From the NCBI GenBank assembly GCA_039196965.1, contig JBCCUK010000014.1:1-64000 (forward strand): 64,000 nt of DNA, in the 5' to 3' direction. A program made the translations under genes and the position numbers. Source of the DNA: CALLCD01 sp039196965. GTDB lineage: Bacteria > Pseudomonadota > Alphaproteobacteria > Caulobacterales > Hyphomonadaceae. Positions 1 to 10,473 of this stretch are shown here, piece by piece. Under the pieces are notes generated by a model. The model was not told the DNA's origin, ran no database searches, and was given only the letters and a program-made list of their open reading frames with translations. The first letter of the stretch is position 1; each line of letters starts with the position of its first letter.

Positions 1-23
1 AATGGAGGCGGATAGATTGTGGT

Positions 24-142
24 TTTTTATTTGTTCCCCGCGTCGGCCTGCGGCCTTGCGATGGAACGCGCTCAAGGCTGCTCTTTTTAATTGTTCCCCG
101 CGTCGGCCTGCGGCCTCGCGATGGAACGCGCTCAAGGCTGCT
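24..142. repeat. 60-bp tandem duplication
   Basis: Two near-identical units lie head to tail with a period of exactly 60 bases. The 52-base cores (31-82 and 91-142) differ at one base by eye, and both are preceded by a short T-rich stretch. No convincing reading frame crosses them. Two copies are too few for an array, so this looks like a recent local duplication in an intergenic repeat cluster. Confidence 0.85.
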
Positions 143-157
143 GATCTCTCTCATTTT

Positions 158-390
158 GTCATCCCGGACGAGCGAAGCGAGATCCGGGACCCATCAGAGC
201 GCTCGGAAATTGATCCCAGGGATCAATTTCAGCGAAGATGGCCACGGCAGTGGCGGATGAACAGTGCTCCAAATCCCTGGGTCCCGGCTCTGCGCCCTCG
301 GGGCTTGGCCGGGATGACAGTATTAGGCCGGCCTGCTCTCAATGCTTTTCAAAGACGGGTCCCCGGCCGCAGGCGGCCGAGGATGACAAG
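158..390. repeat. REP-like palindromic element cluster
   Basis: Three copies of the familiar alphaproteobacterial 'GTCATCCCGG...CCGGGACCC' type of intergenic palindrome sit here: one forward at about 158-193, one in the opposite orientation at about 278-320, and a divergent one at about 354-390. Between them is a perfect 12-base inverted repeat with a one-base centre (206-230). Such elements are usually scattered between genes and can form hairpins in RNA. The region 1-678 contains no gene I can support. Confidence 0.75.
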
Positions 391-678
391 TTACACATCG
401 ATAAGAGAATTGGCAGCCTTGAGCGGGTTCCATGTTTTCGCTTCGCGAAAACGGGAACAACTAAAAATGAGACTCTCAGATTCCGCGCGCTGAGAGTCCT
501 AGACTCTCATGAGCGTTTTACAGGCGGCCATTCGCCCGTTGCAAAGAGAACATCCAAGTCCCGCTCCGCGCTGCAGGCCCTACATAGATTTCGTGGGAGC
601 ATGCCCTCAGCACCTGCATACTAGCCTTTCCCGTCCCAGCAGCTAGGGTTGCAACCAAAAGACGACATAGGGGGAAAC

Positions 679-2391
679 GTGACCGGGGCAGAACTGACGC
701 TTACACTGACAAGCTGCGTGGCGTTCATGGCCCTCGTGGCCATTGTTTCTTATTTTTATACACGCGGTGAAACAAAGTCGAAGGATGGGTACTTTCTCGC
801 CGGGCGAAACCTCGGCGGCATATTCATCGCCGGATCCCTCTTGCTCACTAACCTCTCGGCGGAGCAGCTAATCGGTCTCAACGGATCGGCCTACAAATTC
901 AATATGTCTTCCATGGCCTGGGAAGTGACGGCCGCGGTCTCCACGGTTGCTATGGCGATGATCTTCCTGCCGCGCTATCTCGCCGGCGCATTCACCACTC
1001 TGCCTGAATTCCTTCGCAGCCGGTTTGACGAAGGCGTTCAGAGACTGTCGGTCCTTCTGTTCCTTATGGGCTACGGCCTCGTAACCATTCCATCTGTTCT
1101 TTATTCCGGATCAATCGCAGTAATACGGCTTTTCGACATACCGACGCTTTTGAACGTCGGCCAGTTTGAAGCCCTAATAATCACGGTACTGACGATTGGA
1201 TGTATCGGTTCGGTATATGCCGTATTTGGAGGACTGAAAGCCGTAGCCGTATCCGACACGCTGAATGGCGTCGGGCTTCTGATTGTCGGCGCGCTCGTGC
1301 CGGTCCTGGGGCTCGTAGCCCTCGGATCAGGGGACTTTCTCAAGGGGCTATCAACGATCCTCACCGAGCATCCGGAAAAGCTGAACGCCATAGGCGATGA
1401 AACCGCGCCGACGCCTTTCGGGACATTGTTCACGGGCATGATCTTCGCCAATCTATTTTATTGGTGCACGAACCAATATGTCATTCAGAGAACACTGGCG
1501 GCACGTAATTTGGCCGAAGGACAGAAAGGCGTTCTGTTTTCGGGCTTCTTCAAGCTGCTCGTACCGCTCTTTATGATGATACCGGGGATCATCGCCTTCC
1601 ACCTCTATGGGCCGGGGCTCACAACCTTTGATGAAGCCTACCCTGCCTTGATCCGCGATGTCTTCCCGATCTGGATGATGGGCTTCTTTCTGGCGGTGCT
1701 GTTTGGCGCGGTGTTCTCCTCTTTCAACTCTCTGCTCAATAGCGCGGCGACCATGTTCACGCTCGATATCTATGCACCACTGCGCGGAGGCGCGGTGAGC
1801 GAGACAGAAACGGTCAGAGTGGCGATGGTGGCCAGCGTGGTGATCGCGTTGTTCTCGTTTTTAGTGGCACCACTGCTCTGGTTCGCTCCCGAAGGGCTAT
1901 GGCAGATCATTCGCATTTTTACTGGCTTTTATAATATCCCCATGATCGCCATCGTCATGGTGGGCCTGTTCACGCGGCGCACGCCGGCGATTGGGGCGAA
2001 GCTGGTTATCGGTTTCCATCTCATCGCCTATGGGCTCCTGAAATTTGCGTTCGCGGATATCGTGACCCTGCACTTCTTGCATCTCTATGCGATCCTGTTC
2101 GCGGTGGAGGTCGGCATCATGCTGGCAGCGGGTTGGCTCGCGCCGCGAGACGTCGCCTGGACCTTCGAGCGGAAGGAGATGGTCGACCTCACGCCCTGGC
2201 GGTTTGCGCGGCCTGTTGCGGTGACACTGCTCGCCTGCGTTGTTGCACTCTATGTCTGCTTTTCGCCGATCGGTCTTTCAGGTGGGAATCCGGGGCCGAT
2301 GATGGTCACTGCCTTGCTGATTCTCGTCGGAATCAGCGCTCTCTCCTGGGTGCAAAATAGTCTGAAATTCAATCGTCAGCTTGCGAACTAA
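679..2391 (+). CDS. sodium:solute symporter (SSS/SLC5 family)
   Basis: An integral inner-membrane secondary transporter of about 570 residues, predicted to couple Na+ entry to uptake of an organic solute. The N-terminus has a first membrane helix, then the family-typical 'GYFLAGRNLGG' segment and a Leu-Ser-rich stretch around 'LTNLSAEQLIGLNG', followed by roughly 13-14 hydrophobic segments. The frame is open from a TTG at 649, but a GTG at 679 is preceded by a strong purine-rich ribosome site (AGGGGGAA), so I start there. It stands alone. The substrate cannot be told from sequence; sugars are one possibility. Confidence 0.85.
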   Translation: MTGAELTLTLTSCVAFMALVAIVSYFYTRGETKSKDGYFLAGRNLGGIFIAGSLLLTNLSAEQLIGLNGSAYKFNMSSMAWEVTAAVSTVAMAMIFLPRYLAGAFTTLPEFLRSRFDEGVQRLSVLLFLMGYGLVTIPSVLYSGSIAVIRLFDIPTLLNVGQFEALIITVLTIGCIGSVYAVFGGLKAVAVSDTLNGVGLLIVGALVPVLGLVALGSGDFLKGLSTILTEHPEKLNAIGDETAPTPFGTLFTGMIFANLFYWCTNQYVIQRTLAARNLAEGQKGVLFSGFFKLLVPLFMMIPGIIAFHLYGPGLTTFDEAYPALIRDVFPIWMMGFFLAVLFGAVFSSFNSLLNSAATMFTLDIYAPLRGGAVSETETVRVAMVASVVIALFSFLVAPLLWFAPEGLWQIIRIFTGFYNIPMIAIVMVGLFTRRTPAIGAKLVIGFHLIAYGLLKFAFADIVTLHFLHLYAILFAVEVGIMLAAGWLAPRDVAWTFERKEMVDLTPWRFARPVAVTLLACVVALYVCFSPIGLSGGNPGPMMVTALLILVGISALSWVQNSLKFNRQLAN

Positions 2392-2431
2392 TCGCACTCT
2401 CAGAATGAAATTTGGCCTAAGCCTTGTTTTT

Positions 2432-2454
2432 TATAGGTATTGATTATTCCTATA
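2432..2454. promoter_or_regulatory. candidate OxyR/LysR-type operator upstream of katG
   Basis: A perfect inverted repeat, TATAGG and CCTATA separated by 11 bases, lies about 93 bases before the katG start. The ATAG...CTAT halves resemble OxyR half-sites, and katG is a classic OxyR target. The spacing is not the textbook ATAG-N7-CTAT, so regulation by OxyR is inference. Confidence 0.45.
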
Positions 2455-2546
2455 TGTGCAAAGATTAAAATCAATTTGCCCAATATGTTTGTCCGCTCTA
2501 ATTCTGGCGCGTGGATGGCTAGTGCCACATTGAAAGGAGACAAAAA

Positions 2547-4721
<2,175 letters not shown>

Positions 4722-4762
4722 GCGGAGTTTCGAGGCGGAAACGCCCCGGCTACAATCATAAG

Positions 4763-4797
4763 GCGGCATCTCGATCATATGCGAGATGCCGCTTTTT
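4763..4797 (+). terminator. intrinsic terminator of katG
   Basis: A perfect 11-bp stem (GCGGCATCTCG with its complement at 4782-4792) and an 8-base loop, followed by five T residues, about 40 bases after the katG stop. Confidence 0.85.
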
Positions 4798-4914
4798 GTT
4801 TGACCGTTGCCATGGTAATCGGCCAAAAAATCGGATTTCCGACGACCTTCCGCAGAAGCTGGCCCGTAAAGCCGGTATCATCTTGGGCAAATTTCTTCAG
4901 GATTTTGATATTCA

Positions 4915-5427
4915 ATGTTGATGGCACTTCGCAAATCCGGATGGTCGGGCCGCGTCCGATCCGGATCGGCCCCCTTTTCCCAGTCCCTGAAGGTGAAAGT
5001 TTGGCCGACGGACATCGACATCTTCATGCATATGACCAATACGCGCTATCTCGATGTCATGACGCTTTCCACGAATATCCTCATGAGCAAGGCGGGCCTC
5101 GAAAAGGATTTGCATCACCTCGGAGCGCATATGAAACAGATCTATTCCGATCTTGATGTGTATTCGATGCTGCGAATGTTCCAGAGCTATACAATTGAGA
5201 GCAAGATTTCCGGGGCCGACAATGGGCTAATCGCCTTCTCCCACACATTCAGACGTGGAAAGAAGATCAATGGCCGGGGCGACCTGCTATTCTCAATCGC
5301 GGAGAAGGATGCGCCGAAAGCCGCTATCGACAGGTCGAAGTTCCTTCCCGACACCATCCCTCCATTGCCGGAAAATATGCGTGACTGGCTCGGCCGAGAC
5401 CGGTTGAACCCGCCCGTCAACGAATAG
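4915..5427 (+). CDS. THEM6-like thioesterase (hotdog fold)
   Basis: A 170-residue single-domain protein of the 4HBT_2/THEM6-like hotdog group, predicted to hydrolyse or bind acyl thioesters. The diagnostic segment is 'DIDIFMHMTNTRYLDVMTLS' (about residues 38-57), which matches the hotdog helix start where 'D-x-x-x-H-x-N-x-x-Y' is expected. Translation could begin at ATG 4915 or 4921. It converges on the 5434 flavoprotein gene with only 6 bases between the stops, and a second THEM6-like protein is encoded in that opposing operon, so the two may act in the same acyl-chain pathway. Substrate unknown. Confidence 0.75.
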   Translation: MLMALRKSGWSGRVRSGSAPFSQSLKVKVWPTDIDIFMHMTNTRYLDVMTLSTNILMSKAGLEKDLHHLGAHMKQIYSDLDVYSMLRMFQSYTIESKISGADNGLIAFSHTFRRGKKINGRGDLLFSIAEKDAPKAAIDRSKFLPDTIPPLPENMRDWLGRDRLNPPVNE

Positions 5428-5433
5428 TTCTTT

Positions 5434-6696
5434 CTAGCTGACGCTCGCTGCCAGGGCTCTTCCCTCGGGCAAATCACCCTGAAGCGACTTCGCAACGCGA
5501 TAGGCTGATGAGATCGCGCCCTCGTGCAAGCCGTTTCCAAGCCAGGCTCCGCAGAACCATGTTTGCTGTTGGCCATTCATCTGCCAGATATCATCGATCG
5601 TGGCACGCGCATCGACGGTATAGGTCGGTACGGTATGCTCCTCCCTATGCAGCACGTTTTCTTCGTGGATACGATCATCGAGATTGTAGCTGAAGGAATA
5701 CGGAACTCGCCCAGCGATATCGTAGAAATCGTTCATATAGGTGTTGTACCCATAGGAACCGTTCTCCGGATCAACAAAGAGGTCCATAGGCGTACGTGGA
5801 ACGCTCCGCATACGGCCATATACCTTGTCCGATGTATGGGCGACGGTCTTGAAGCCGTGATCCGCCCACTTTCGAAAGAGGGCCTGCTCATGGTCTGAAG
5901 GGTCGGCGAGGATGTTCAAAACCTGACCCGGCGTTGCGGCGATGATGACCTGGTCGAACGTCTGGGGTTCACCTTCGATCGAAAGGGACACTCCGGACGC
6001 CGACCGCGTCACAGAGATGTTTTTTACGCCGGTTGAAATCCTGAACCGGCTTTTGTCGAGCAGTTTCTGAACATAGGACCAGACACCACCTTGCAGAGCA
6101 GTCCATTCCGGATAGCGGGTGGAGCCGAGATAGGGACCAACCAGGGAGACCGGCAACCGGCTCACGGCGTCGCCCGGAGTTGAGAAAGCGAGAGACGCGA
6201 GGCTCTTAATGAAATGATCAAGCGCCTCTTCCCCGCCCAGGCAGTTATCTAACATGGTATCCTGCACGCCATCGCGGCGCACGATCCGGCGGAACGTCTC
6301 GATATAACCGGCGCGCATAGCTGACAGGTGACGCCGCTGGTCAGCATTGGTCAGAAGTTTCGCCAAGACAGGTGGTCTCAACAGATGCCATGGGTTTGAT
6401 GGCAGGAAGACATCACCGAAAAAGAGCGCAGAGGTCGGACGCTTGGTGGCTTGTGCAACGCCCAACTCGTCAAAAAAAGCATGGGCATTCGGATAGGATT
6501 GTTTGTGGAATCCCAGCACCCCGGCTTCCAGTATCGCGCCAGTGCCGCCGCCCGAAGGCGTCACATTGCCATTCAGGGTCGCGATGTTGCCGCCGAGGCG
6601 ATCACGCTTTTCGAAAAGGTGAACCTCGTGATGGTCTTGCAATTTGTACGCCGCGCATAGTCCGCTTGCACCGCCCCCGATGACTGCTATTTTCAT
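5434..6696 (-). CDS. FAD-dependent oxidoreductase, COG2907-like
   Basis: A 420-residue flavoprotein. It begins directly with a Rossmann dinucleotide-binding motif ('MKIAVIGGGASG', then the acidic 'FEKRDRLGG'). The C-terminal 'TWFCGAWLGNGLHEGA' (about residues 385-400) is the second FAD-contacting segment typical of the COG2907 predicted NAD/FAD-binding proteins. Such proteins often sit beside DUF1365 and cyclopropane-fatty-acid synthase genes; neither partner is here. It is the last gene of a three-gene operon: its ATG overlaps the preceding stop by 4 bases. A role in oxidising or desaturating acyl chains is inference from family and context. Confidence 0.8.
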   Translation of the reverse strand: MKIAVIGGGASGLCAAYKLQDHHEVHLFEKRDRLGGNIATLNGNVTPSGGGTGAILEAGVLGFHKQSYPNAHAFFDELGVAQATKRPTSALFFGDVFLPSNPWHLLRPPVLAKLLTNADQRRHLSAMRAGYIETFRRIVRRDGVQDTMLDNCLGGEEALDHFIKSLASLAFSTPGDAVSRLPVSLVGPYLGSTRYPEWTALQGGVWSYVQKLLDKSRFRISTGVKNISVTRSASGVSLSIEGEPQTFDQVIIAATPGQVLNILADPSDHEQALFRKWADHGFKTVAHTSDKVYGRMRSVPRTPMDLFVDPENGSYGYNTYMNDFYDIAGRVPYSFSYNLDDRIHEENVLHREEHTVPTYTVDARATIDDIWQMNGQQQTWFCGAWLGNGLHEGAISSAYRVAKSLQGDLPEGRALAASVS

Positions 6697-7259
6697 AGGC
6701 TGACCTCTTCGAGCACCCGGGGCTTTTTGGTCCGGCTCCGGAAATCATCTACGCGGTCCATGATGCTGTGTATGCGGCCAGACAGCGCGGGGGGCTTGTC
6801 ATTGGGAAAGCCCGTTTCCACAGCGACGCGCTGCACGGTTGGGTGAGGGTTTCCGGGCATGGCAACGAAGCGGCCGATCAGATGGCCTTCGGCAACCCGT
6901 TCGCCGTCCCGCAAAACGTCGAAATGCAGGCAGCTATAATGCTCCCGCCAGCCAATGAGCCGTGTCTTGAACAAGAGCTTTTCTCCCCGACGGATATCGG
7001 TAAGGGCACGGAATTCCTTGGAGATGACGATGGGCGACCAGCTGTTTGCCCGGAGGGCGCGCAATATCCCGGATCGGACCAGATAGTCGAGCGTGCCAAG
7101 GTCGGCATAGGAATGGAGCCGCTCCTGCTTCAGACGGCCATCGCGGTCGACATCGGTTGACCAGACCGACACATCCAGCTCGCTGGTAGCCCAGATGCCA
7201 AATTTCTCCGCCCGGAAAGCGGTCATCATCACTGCGATCAAACGTAAGACGAGATTCAT
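6693..7259 (-). CDS. THEM6-like hotdog thioesterase, second copy
   Basis: A 188-residue protein with a hydrophobic N-terminus (about residues 1-16) and a THEM6/4HBT_2-type domain. 'SELDVSVWSTDVDRDGRLKQ' occupies the place of the catalytic hotdog segment. The N-x-x-Y seen in the 4915 protein is less clear here, so catalytic competence is uncertain. It is the middle gene of the operon: its ATG overlaps the upstream flavoenzyme stop by 4 bases and its own stop overlaps the downstream start by 4, which suggests translational coupling of all three. Confidence 0.65.
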   Translation of the reverse strand: MNLVLRLIAVMMTAFRAEKFGIWATSELDVSVWSTDVDRDGRLKQERLHSYADLGTLDYLVRSGILRALRANSWSPIVISKEFRALTDIRRGEKLLFKTRLIGWREHYSCLHFDVLRDGERVAEGHLIGRFVAMPGNPHPTVQRVAVETGFPNDKPPALSGRIHSIMDRVDDFRSRTKKPRVLEEVSL

Positions 7260-8542
7260 GCTGGAACCATCTCCCTAGTTTCCGAGAGGGCCTGCACCAG
7301 TTGCGGGATCAGGTCCTCATTGTAGCGCGAGATATTTGAGACCGCTTCATGGGAGAAAGCTGCTCCGGTATGCCACGTGGCCCGCTCGCCCTGCATGGTC
7401 CGCATGGCTGCGGTTAGGCCCTTGGCGATAGCCGCTGACTCATACATCGGGAAGTACTTCCAGCGGCGGCTGTGTATGATCGACTTCACGTCCCCGCCGC
7501 GCCGCGAGATCTCATAGCGGAGCATTTCCTTTAGCTGGTCATCGGAGTAATCGCCGGGAATCTGACCAGTGAAATAGATCCGACCACCAAGATCCGGATC
7601 AACGCCGATGGTTCGAACCGCTACGAGCCGACCCATTTTGTCTTCGGCGGTGGCGCTTTCGCTATAGCCCTCGGTTTCCCAGTCCTCGAACCAGTTATCG
7701 ACGGACACAATTGAAGAGAAATATCCCTGCCAGGAAATTGAATCGGCGACCCACTTCTCCGACGGTGTCGGCTCGACCAGTTTTGCGAATGTGTCCGGCG
7801 CGACCGCATTGATCAGCGCATCAAATCTCTCAATGCCAGCATCGGTCTGAATATGAACGCCGTCAGGACCCCGGCGGATATACCGAACATCTACGCCTGT
7901 CCTGACTTCGAATGTCTTGGATAGCGCTTCCCAGAAGGCCGACCATCCGGCATTCGGCCAATAGAGATGGTTACGAATACCCGTAACCACGAGGTCCCAA
8001 TTGCACCAGCGGAGAGCTTGGATGGTGGGGGTCGTTTCCACATAGCCATAACCCATGACCGTGAGGGCCCGGTGCATGAAAAGCTCCATCTTGGGCAGAT
8101 CATGATCTTTCAACCACTGCCCAATGGGCTGGGCCGCCTCGGCGAGGGTGCGGGCATCGGGGGACGACTTCTCCGCCCGGCGCATGAATTCGGCTCGGCG
8201 CAGAAAGAATTTCACAGCCTGAACGACCAGAGGCGCGCCGCCGCCAGTCTTGAGATAGGCGACGAAATCGTCACCATCGAACATCTGCTTTCCGAGCCGG
8301 GTTTGCTCAAATCCCAGCTCTTTCATCAGCTTGTCGGTATATCGGTGTGCCCGTGTGGAATAGCAGGTGCCAAGCTCGGCGATCAGAGGACCCTGTTTCA
8401 ACGTCCAGGACTTGCCGCCGACCCGCTCTTCCTTCTCAAGAACGACCGGCTCAATATGGGGATAATCCCTGAACAAGGATGCCGCCGTCAGCCCCGCCGG
8501 CCCAGCACCGAGTATTGCTACTCTGTAATTTTTCATGCTCAT
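7256..8542 (-). CDS. FAD-dependent flavoenzyme similar to polyunsaturated fatty acid isomerase (PAI)
   Basis: About 428 residues, with an N-terminal FAD motif ('VAILGAGPAGLTAA', then 'LEKEERVGGKS'). Several segments follow the Propionibacterium PAI layout as I recall it: 'MGYGY' mid-protein, 'YWPNAGWSAFWEAL', then C-terminal 'WKYFPMYE' and 'MQGERATWHTGAAFSHEAVSNISRYNEDLI'-type residues spread over about 375-425. Known PAI shifts double bonds in free linoleate using FAD; here the reaction could be isomerisation, desaturation or oxidation. The frame allows TTG 8548, ATG 8542 or ATG 8536; none has a clear ribosome site, and I chose 8542. It is the first gene of the operon, divergent from the histidine kinase. 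Confidence 0.75.
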   Translation of the reverse strand: MSMKNYRVAILGAGPAGLTAASLFRDYPHIEPVVLEKEERVGGKSWTLKQGPLIAELGTCYSTRAHRYTDKLMKELGFEQTRLGKQMFDGDDFVAYLKTGGGAPLVVQAVKFFLRRAEFMRRAEKSSPDARTLAEAAQPIGQWLKDHDLPKMELFMHRALTVMGYGYVETTPTIQALRWCNWDLVVTGIRNHLYWPNAGWSAFWEALSKTFEVRTGVDVRYIRRGPDGVHIQTDAGIERFDALINAVAPDTFAKLVEPTPSEKWVADSISWQGYFSSIVSVDNWFEDWETEGYSESATAEDKMGRLVAVRTIGVDPDLGGRIYFTGQIPGDYSDDQLKEMLRYEISRRGGDVKSIIHSRRWKYFPMYESAAIAKGLTAAMRTMQGERATWHTGAAFSHEAVSNISRYNEDLIPQLVQALSETREMVPA

Positions 8543-8668
8543 GCTCAATTAAACCGCGAAACTACTAACCAAGCCTCAATCCAAGTTCAAAGAAGACGTG
8601 ATTGTGTTGCCCACAATTGCGACGACCGCTTTTGCAGAAAATTAGGCACTTCTTGGCATAGCTTTAGA

Positions 8669-10384
8669 ATGACCACCGAGGCCTCCCTCTATAATCAGCT
8701 GGCGCAATTGCTCGCACCACATCACCCGCCGAAAGATAATTTCGAGAATGAGGTCTATCGTCAACAGCAAAGACTGATAGTTGAAGTCGGATATTTGCTA
8801 GGCTGGGTGATCATTATCACAACGATGCTGGTCGCGGCCGTGTTTGCGCCGACAGCACCGACCTGGAAAATCCTCATTTGGGCAGGGCCCCTTTGGACCT
8901 ATTCCGCTTTCATCCTCTTCTCGTTCAGAAAGCTTAGAGGCAAGAAGCAACCAAAAAAGGTCTCGGGAAAACTTCTTAAGTTTTCGGAGTATGGCGGCTT
9001 TCTAGTCGGTGGCCAGTACAGCCTGGCCGTTCTGCTCTTTCCAAATGGCAGCGCGACGGCGGAGCTGTTCGCCGTTGCCATGACCGCCGGTATGGGAGCC
9101 GGTGTGACCTCGGTGATGAGCACACTTCCGAGGTTTTGCTTCCGCTTCCTGGCAGGTGCCGCATTATTTCTCACAACCAACACTATTTTGCGCATGATCG
9201 GATCGGGACCCAGCCAGGTTGGCGGTGATCTCTATTATATCCTCCTTTTCGAAGGTCTGGTGGTTGTTCTGTTTGCAGCGCTCATCGTTGGCGCGACAAA
9301 AAACCACCAGAGGCTGGTTCGTCTGGTTTCAACCACTCAGCAAAGCCGGGAAGCGCGAGAAACGCTGTTCAATGCGATCGAAGCGACGACCGATGCCTTT
9401 GCCCTGCTTTCATCGGGAGACGACATAAAGATCGCTAACAGGAACCACTCTGCCTGGTTCCCGAAGGCATCCGATGTGCTGCGCTCCGATTCTGATTCCT
9501 ACACGCTCGAAAACGGTCGGCGGGTTAAACGGGCGAGCCAGGAGTTGGAGAATGGCGACAAGGTTGTCGTTCATTCCGATATTACCGATCTGTACAACAA
9601 GCAGGTAGAACTCGAACGGGCACGACAGGAGGCTGAAGAGGCCGATCATGCCAAGAGCCGTTTCCTCTCTGGTATGAGCCATGAGTTGCGCACACCGCTA
9701 CACATCATCATCGGCTATTCCAGCCTGATGGAAGAGCAGTCGAATATCACCTTCTCGAAAGAAGAGATGAAGGAGAACTCGACGCGGATCCACAGAGCCG
9801 GTCGCGACCTTTTGAAATTCGTCGACAATATGCTGGAATACTCCCAAATTGAGCAACAATTCACGCAAGGCAGCTTCGAGCTTGTGCCGCTTCATGAGGT
9901 TCTGGAGCAGCAGATTGCCCAGAAGCTGAAATCAGAACCGAAGCTCAAGCGGTCCCAAATCAGCCTCGGCGCGGAAAAGTCCGCCGGCGAGGTGGTAGTC
10001 AATAGCGAGCTGGCCAATCGGATCATTTCCGAACTGCTTGAGAACGCGGTGAAATTCAGGGGACAGGACGACCCTCGCGTAATCGTGCGGGCAGGAATGG
10101 CAAGCGGTCATATCATTGTTTCAGTTACAGATTTCGGCCGGGGCATGAGCGAGGAAATGCTGGAAAACGCCTTCATTCCGTTCTCGAGCAAGAACAAGAA
10201 TAATGTCCCCGACAGTTCCGGGATTGGCCTCAGCCTCTGCCGCCATGTGGCACGCCTGGCGGGCGGTGATGTTCGTCTGATCAGCGAAGTCGATAAGGGC
10301 ACGACAGCCTATTGGATACTCGGTCAGCGCTCCTACCAGTCCTCGAATGTATCTGAGGATCTGATCGACCGGGCGGCAAGCTAA
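8669..10384 (+). CDS. orphan membrane sensor histidine kinase
   Basis: A 571-residue sensor kinase. The N-terminal part (about 30-225) holds five or six hydrophobic segments that would form a membrane sensor. A degenerate PAS-like stretch with a coiled linker follows, then the HisKA box 'FLSGMSHELRTPLH' with phospho-acceptor His338. The ATPase domain shows an N box (about 'ELLENAVKF'), 'DFGRGMS' and 'SSGIGLSL'. The open frame runs far upstream, but that part is antisense to the flavoenzyme gene; ATG 8669 is where the protein-like sequence begins. No response regulator is adjacent. Divergence from the flavoenzyme operon across about 125 bases makes that operon a plausible neighbour in regulation (inference). 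Confidence 0.85.
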   Translation: MTTEASLYNQLAQLLAPHHPPKDNFENEVYRQQQRLIVEVGYLLGWVIIITTMLVAAVFAPTAPTWKILIWAGPLWTYSAFILFSFRKLRGKKQPKKVSGKLLKFSEYGGFLVGGQYSLAVLLFPNGSATAELFAVAMTAGMGAGVTSVMSTLPRFCFRFLAGAALFLTTNTILRMIGSGPSQVGGDLYYILLFEGLVVVLFAALIVGATKNHQRLVRLVSTTQQSREARETLFNAIEATTDAFALLSSGDDIKIANRNHSAWFPKASDVLRSDSDSYTLENGRRVKRASQELENGDKVVVHSDITDLYNKQVELERARQEAEEADHAKSRFLSGMSHELRTPLHIIIGYSSLMEEQSNITFSKEEMKENSTRIHRAGRDLLKFVDNMLEYSQIEQQFTQGSFELVPLHEVLEQQIAQKLKSEPKLKRSQISLGAEKSAGEVVVNSELANRIISELLENAVKFRGQDDPRVIVRAGMASGHIIVSVTDFGRGMSEEMLENAFIPFSSKNKNNVPDSSGIGLSLCRHVARLAGGDVRLISEVDKGTTAYWILGQRSYQSSNVSEDLIDRAAS

Positions 10385-10473
10385 GGCTTTTTCCATAAGG
10401 CGGCACCCTATGGGTTGCCCTCGCCGTTCCATCGCCGCCATAGATAGAGCTCAGACGCAAAAGGCAGAATGTC

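Noticed and set aside
31..142. Possible CRISPR array
   Set aside because: Only two units, spacer-like gaps of only 8 bases, and no cas genes; it is a tandem duplication.
2..493. Open frame of 163 codons across the first 500 bases
   Set aside because: It runs through the 60-bp duplication and REP-like palindromes and contains repeated segments with no protein-like features.
7967..8668. N-terminal extension of the histidine kinase to 7967
   Set aside because: It is antisense to the PAI-like gene and carries no domain; kinase-like sequence starts at ATG 8669.
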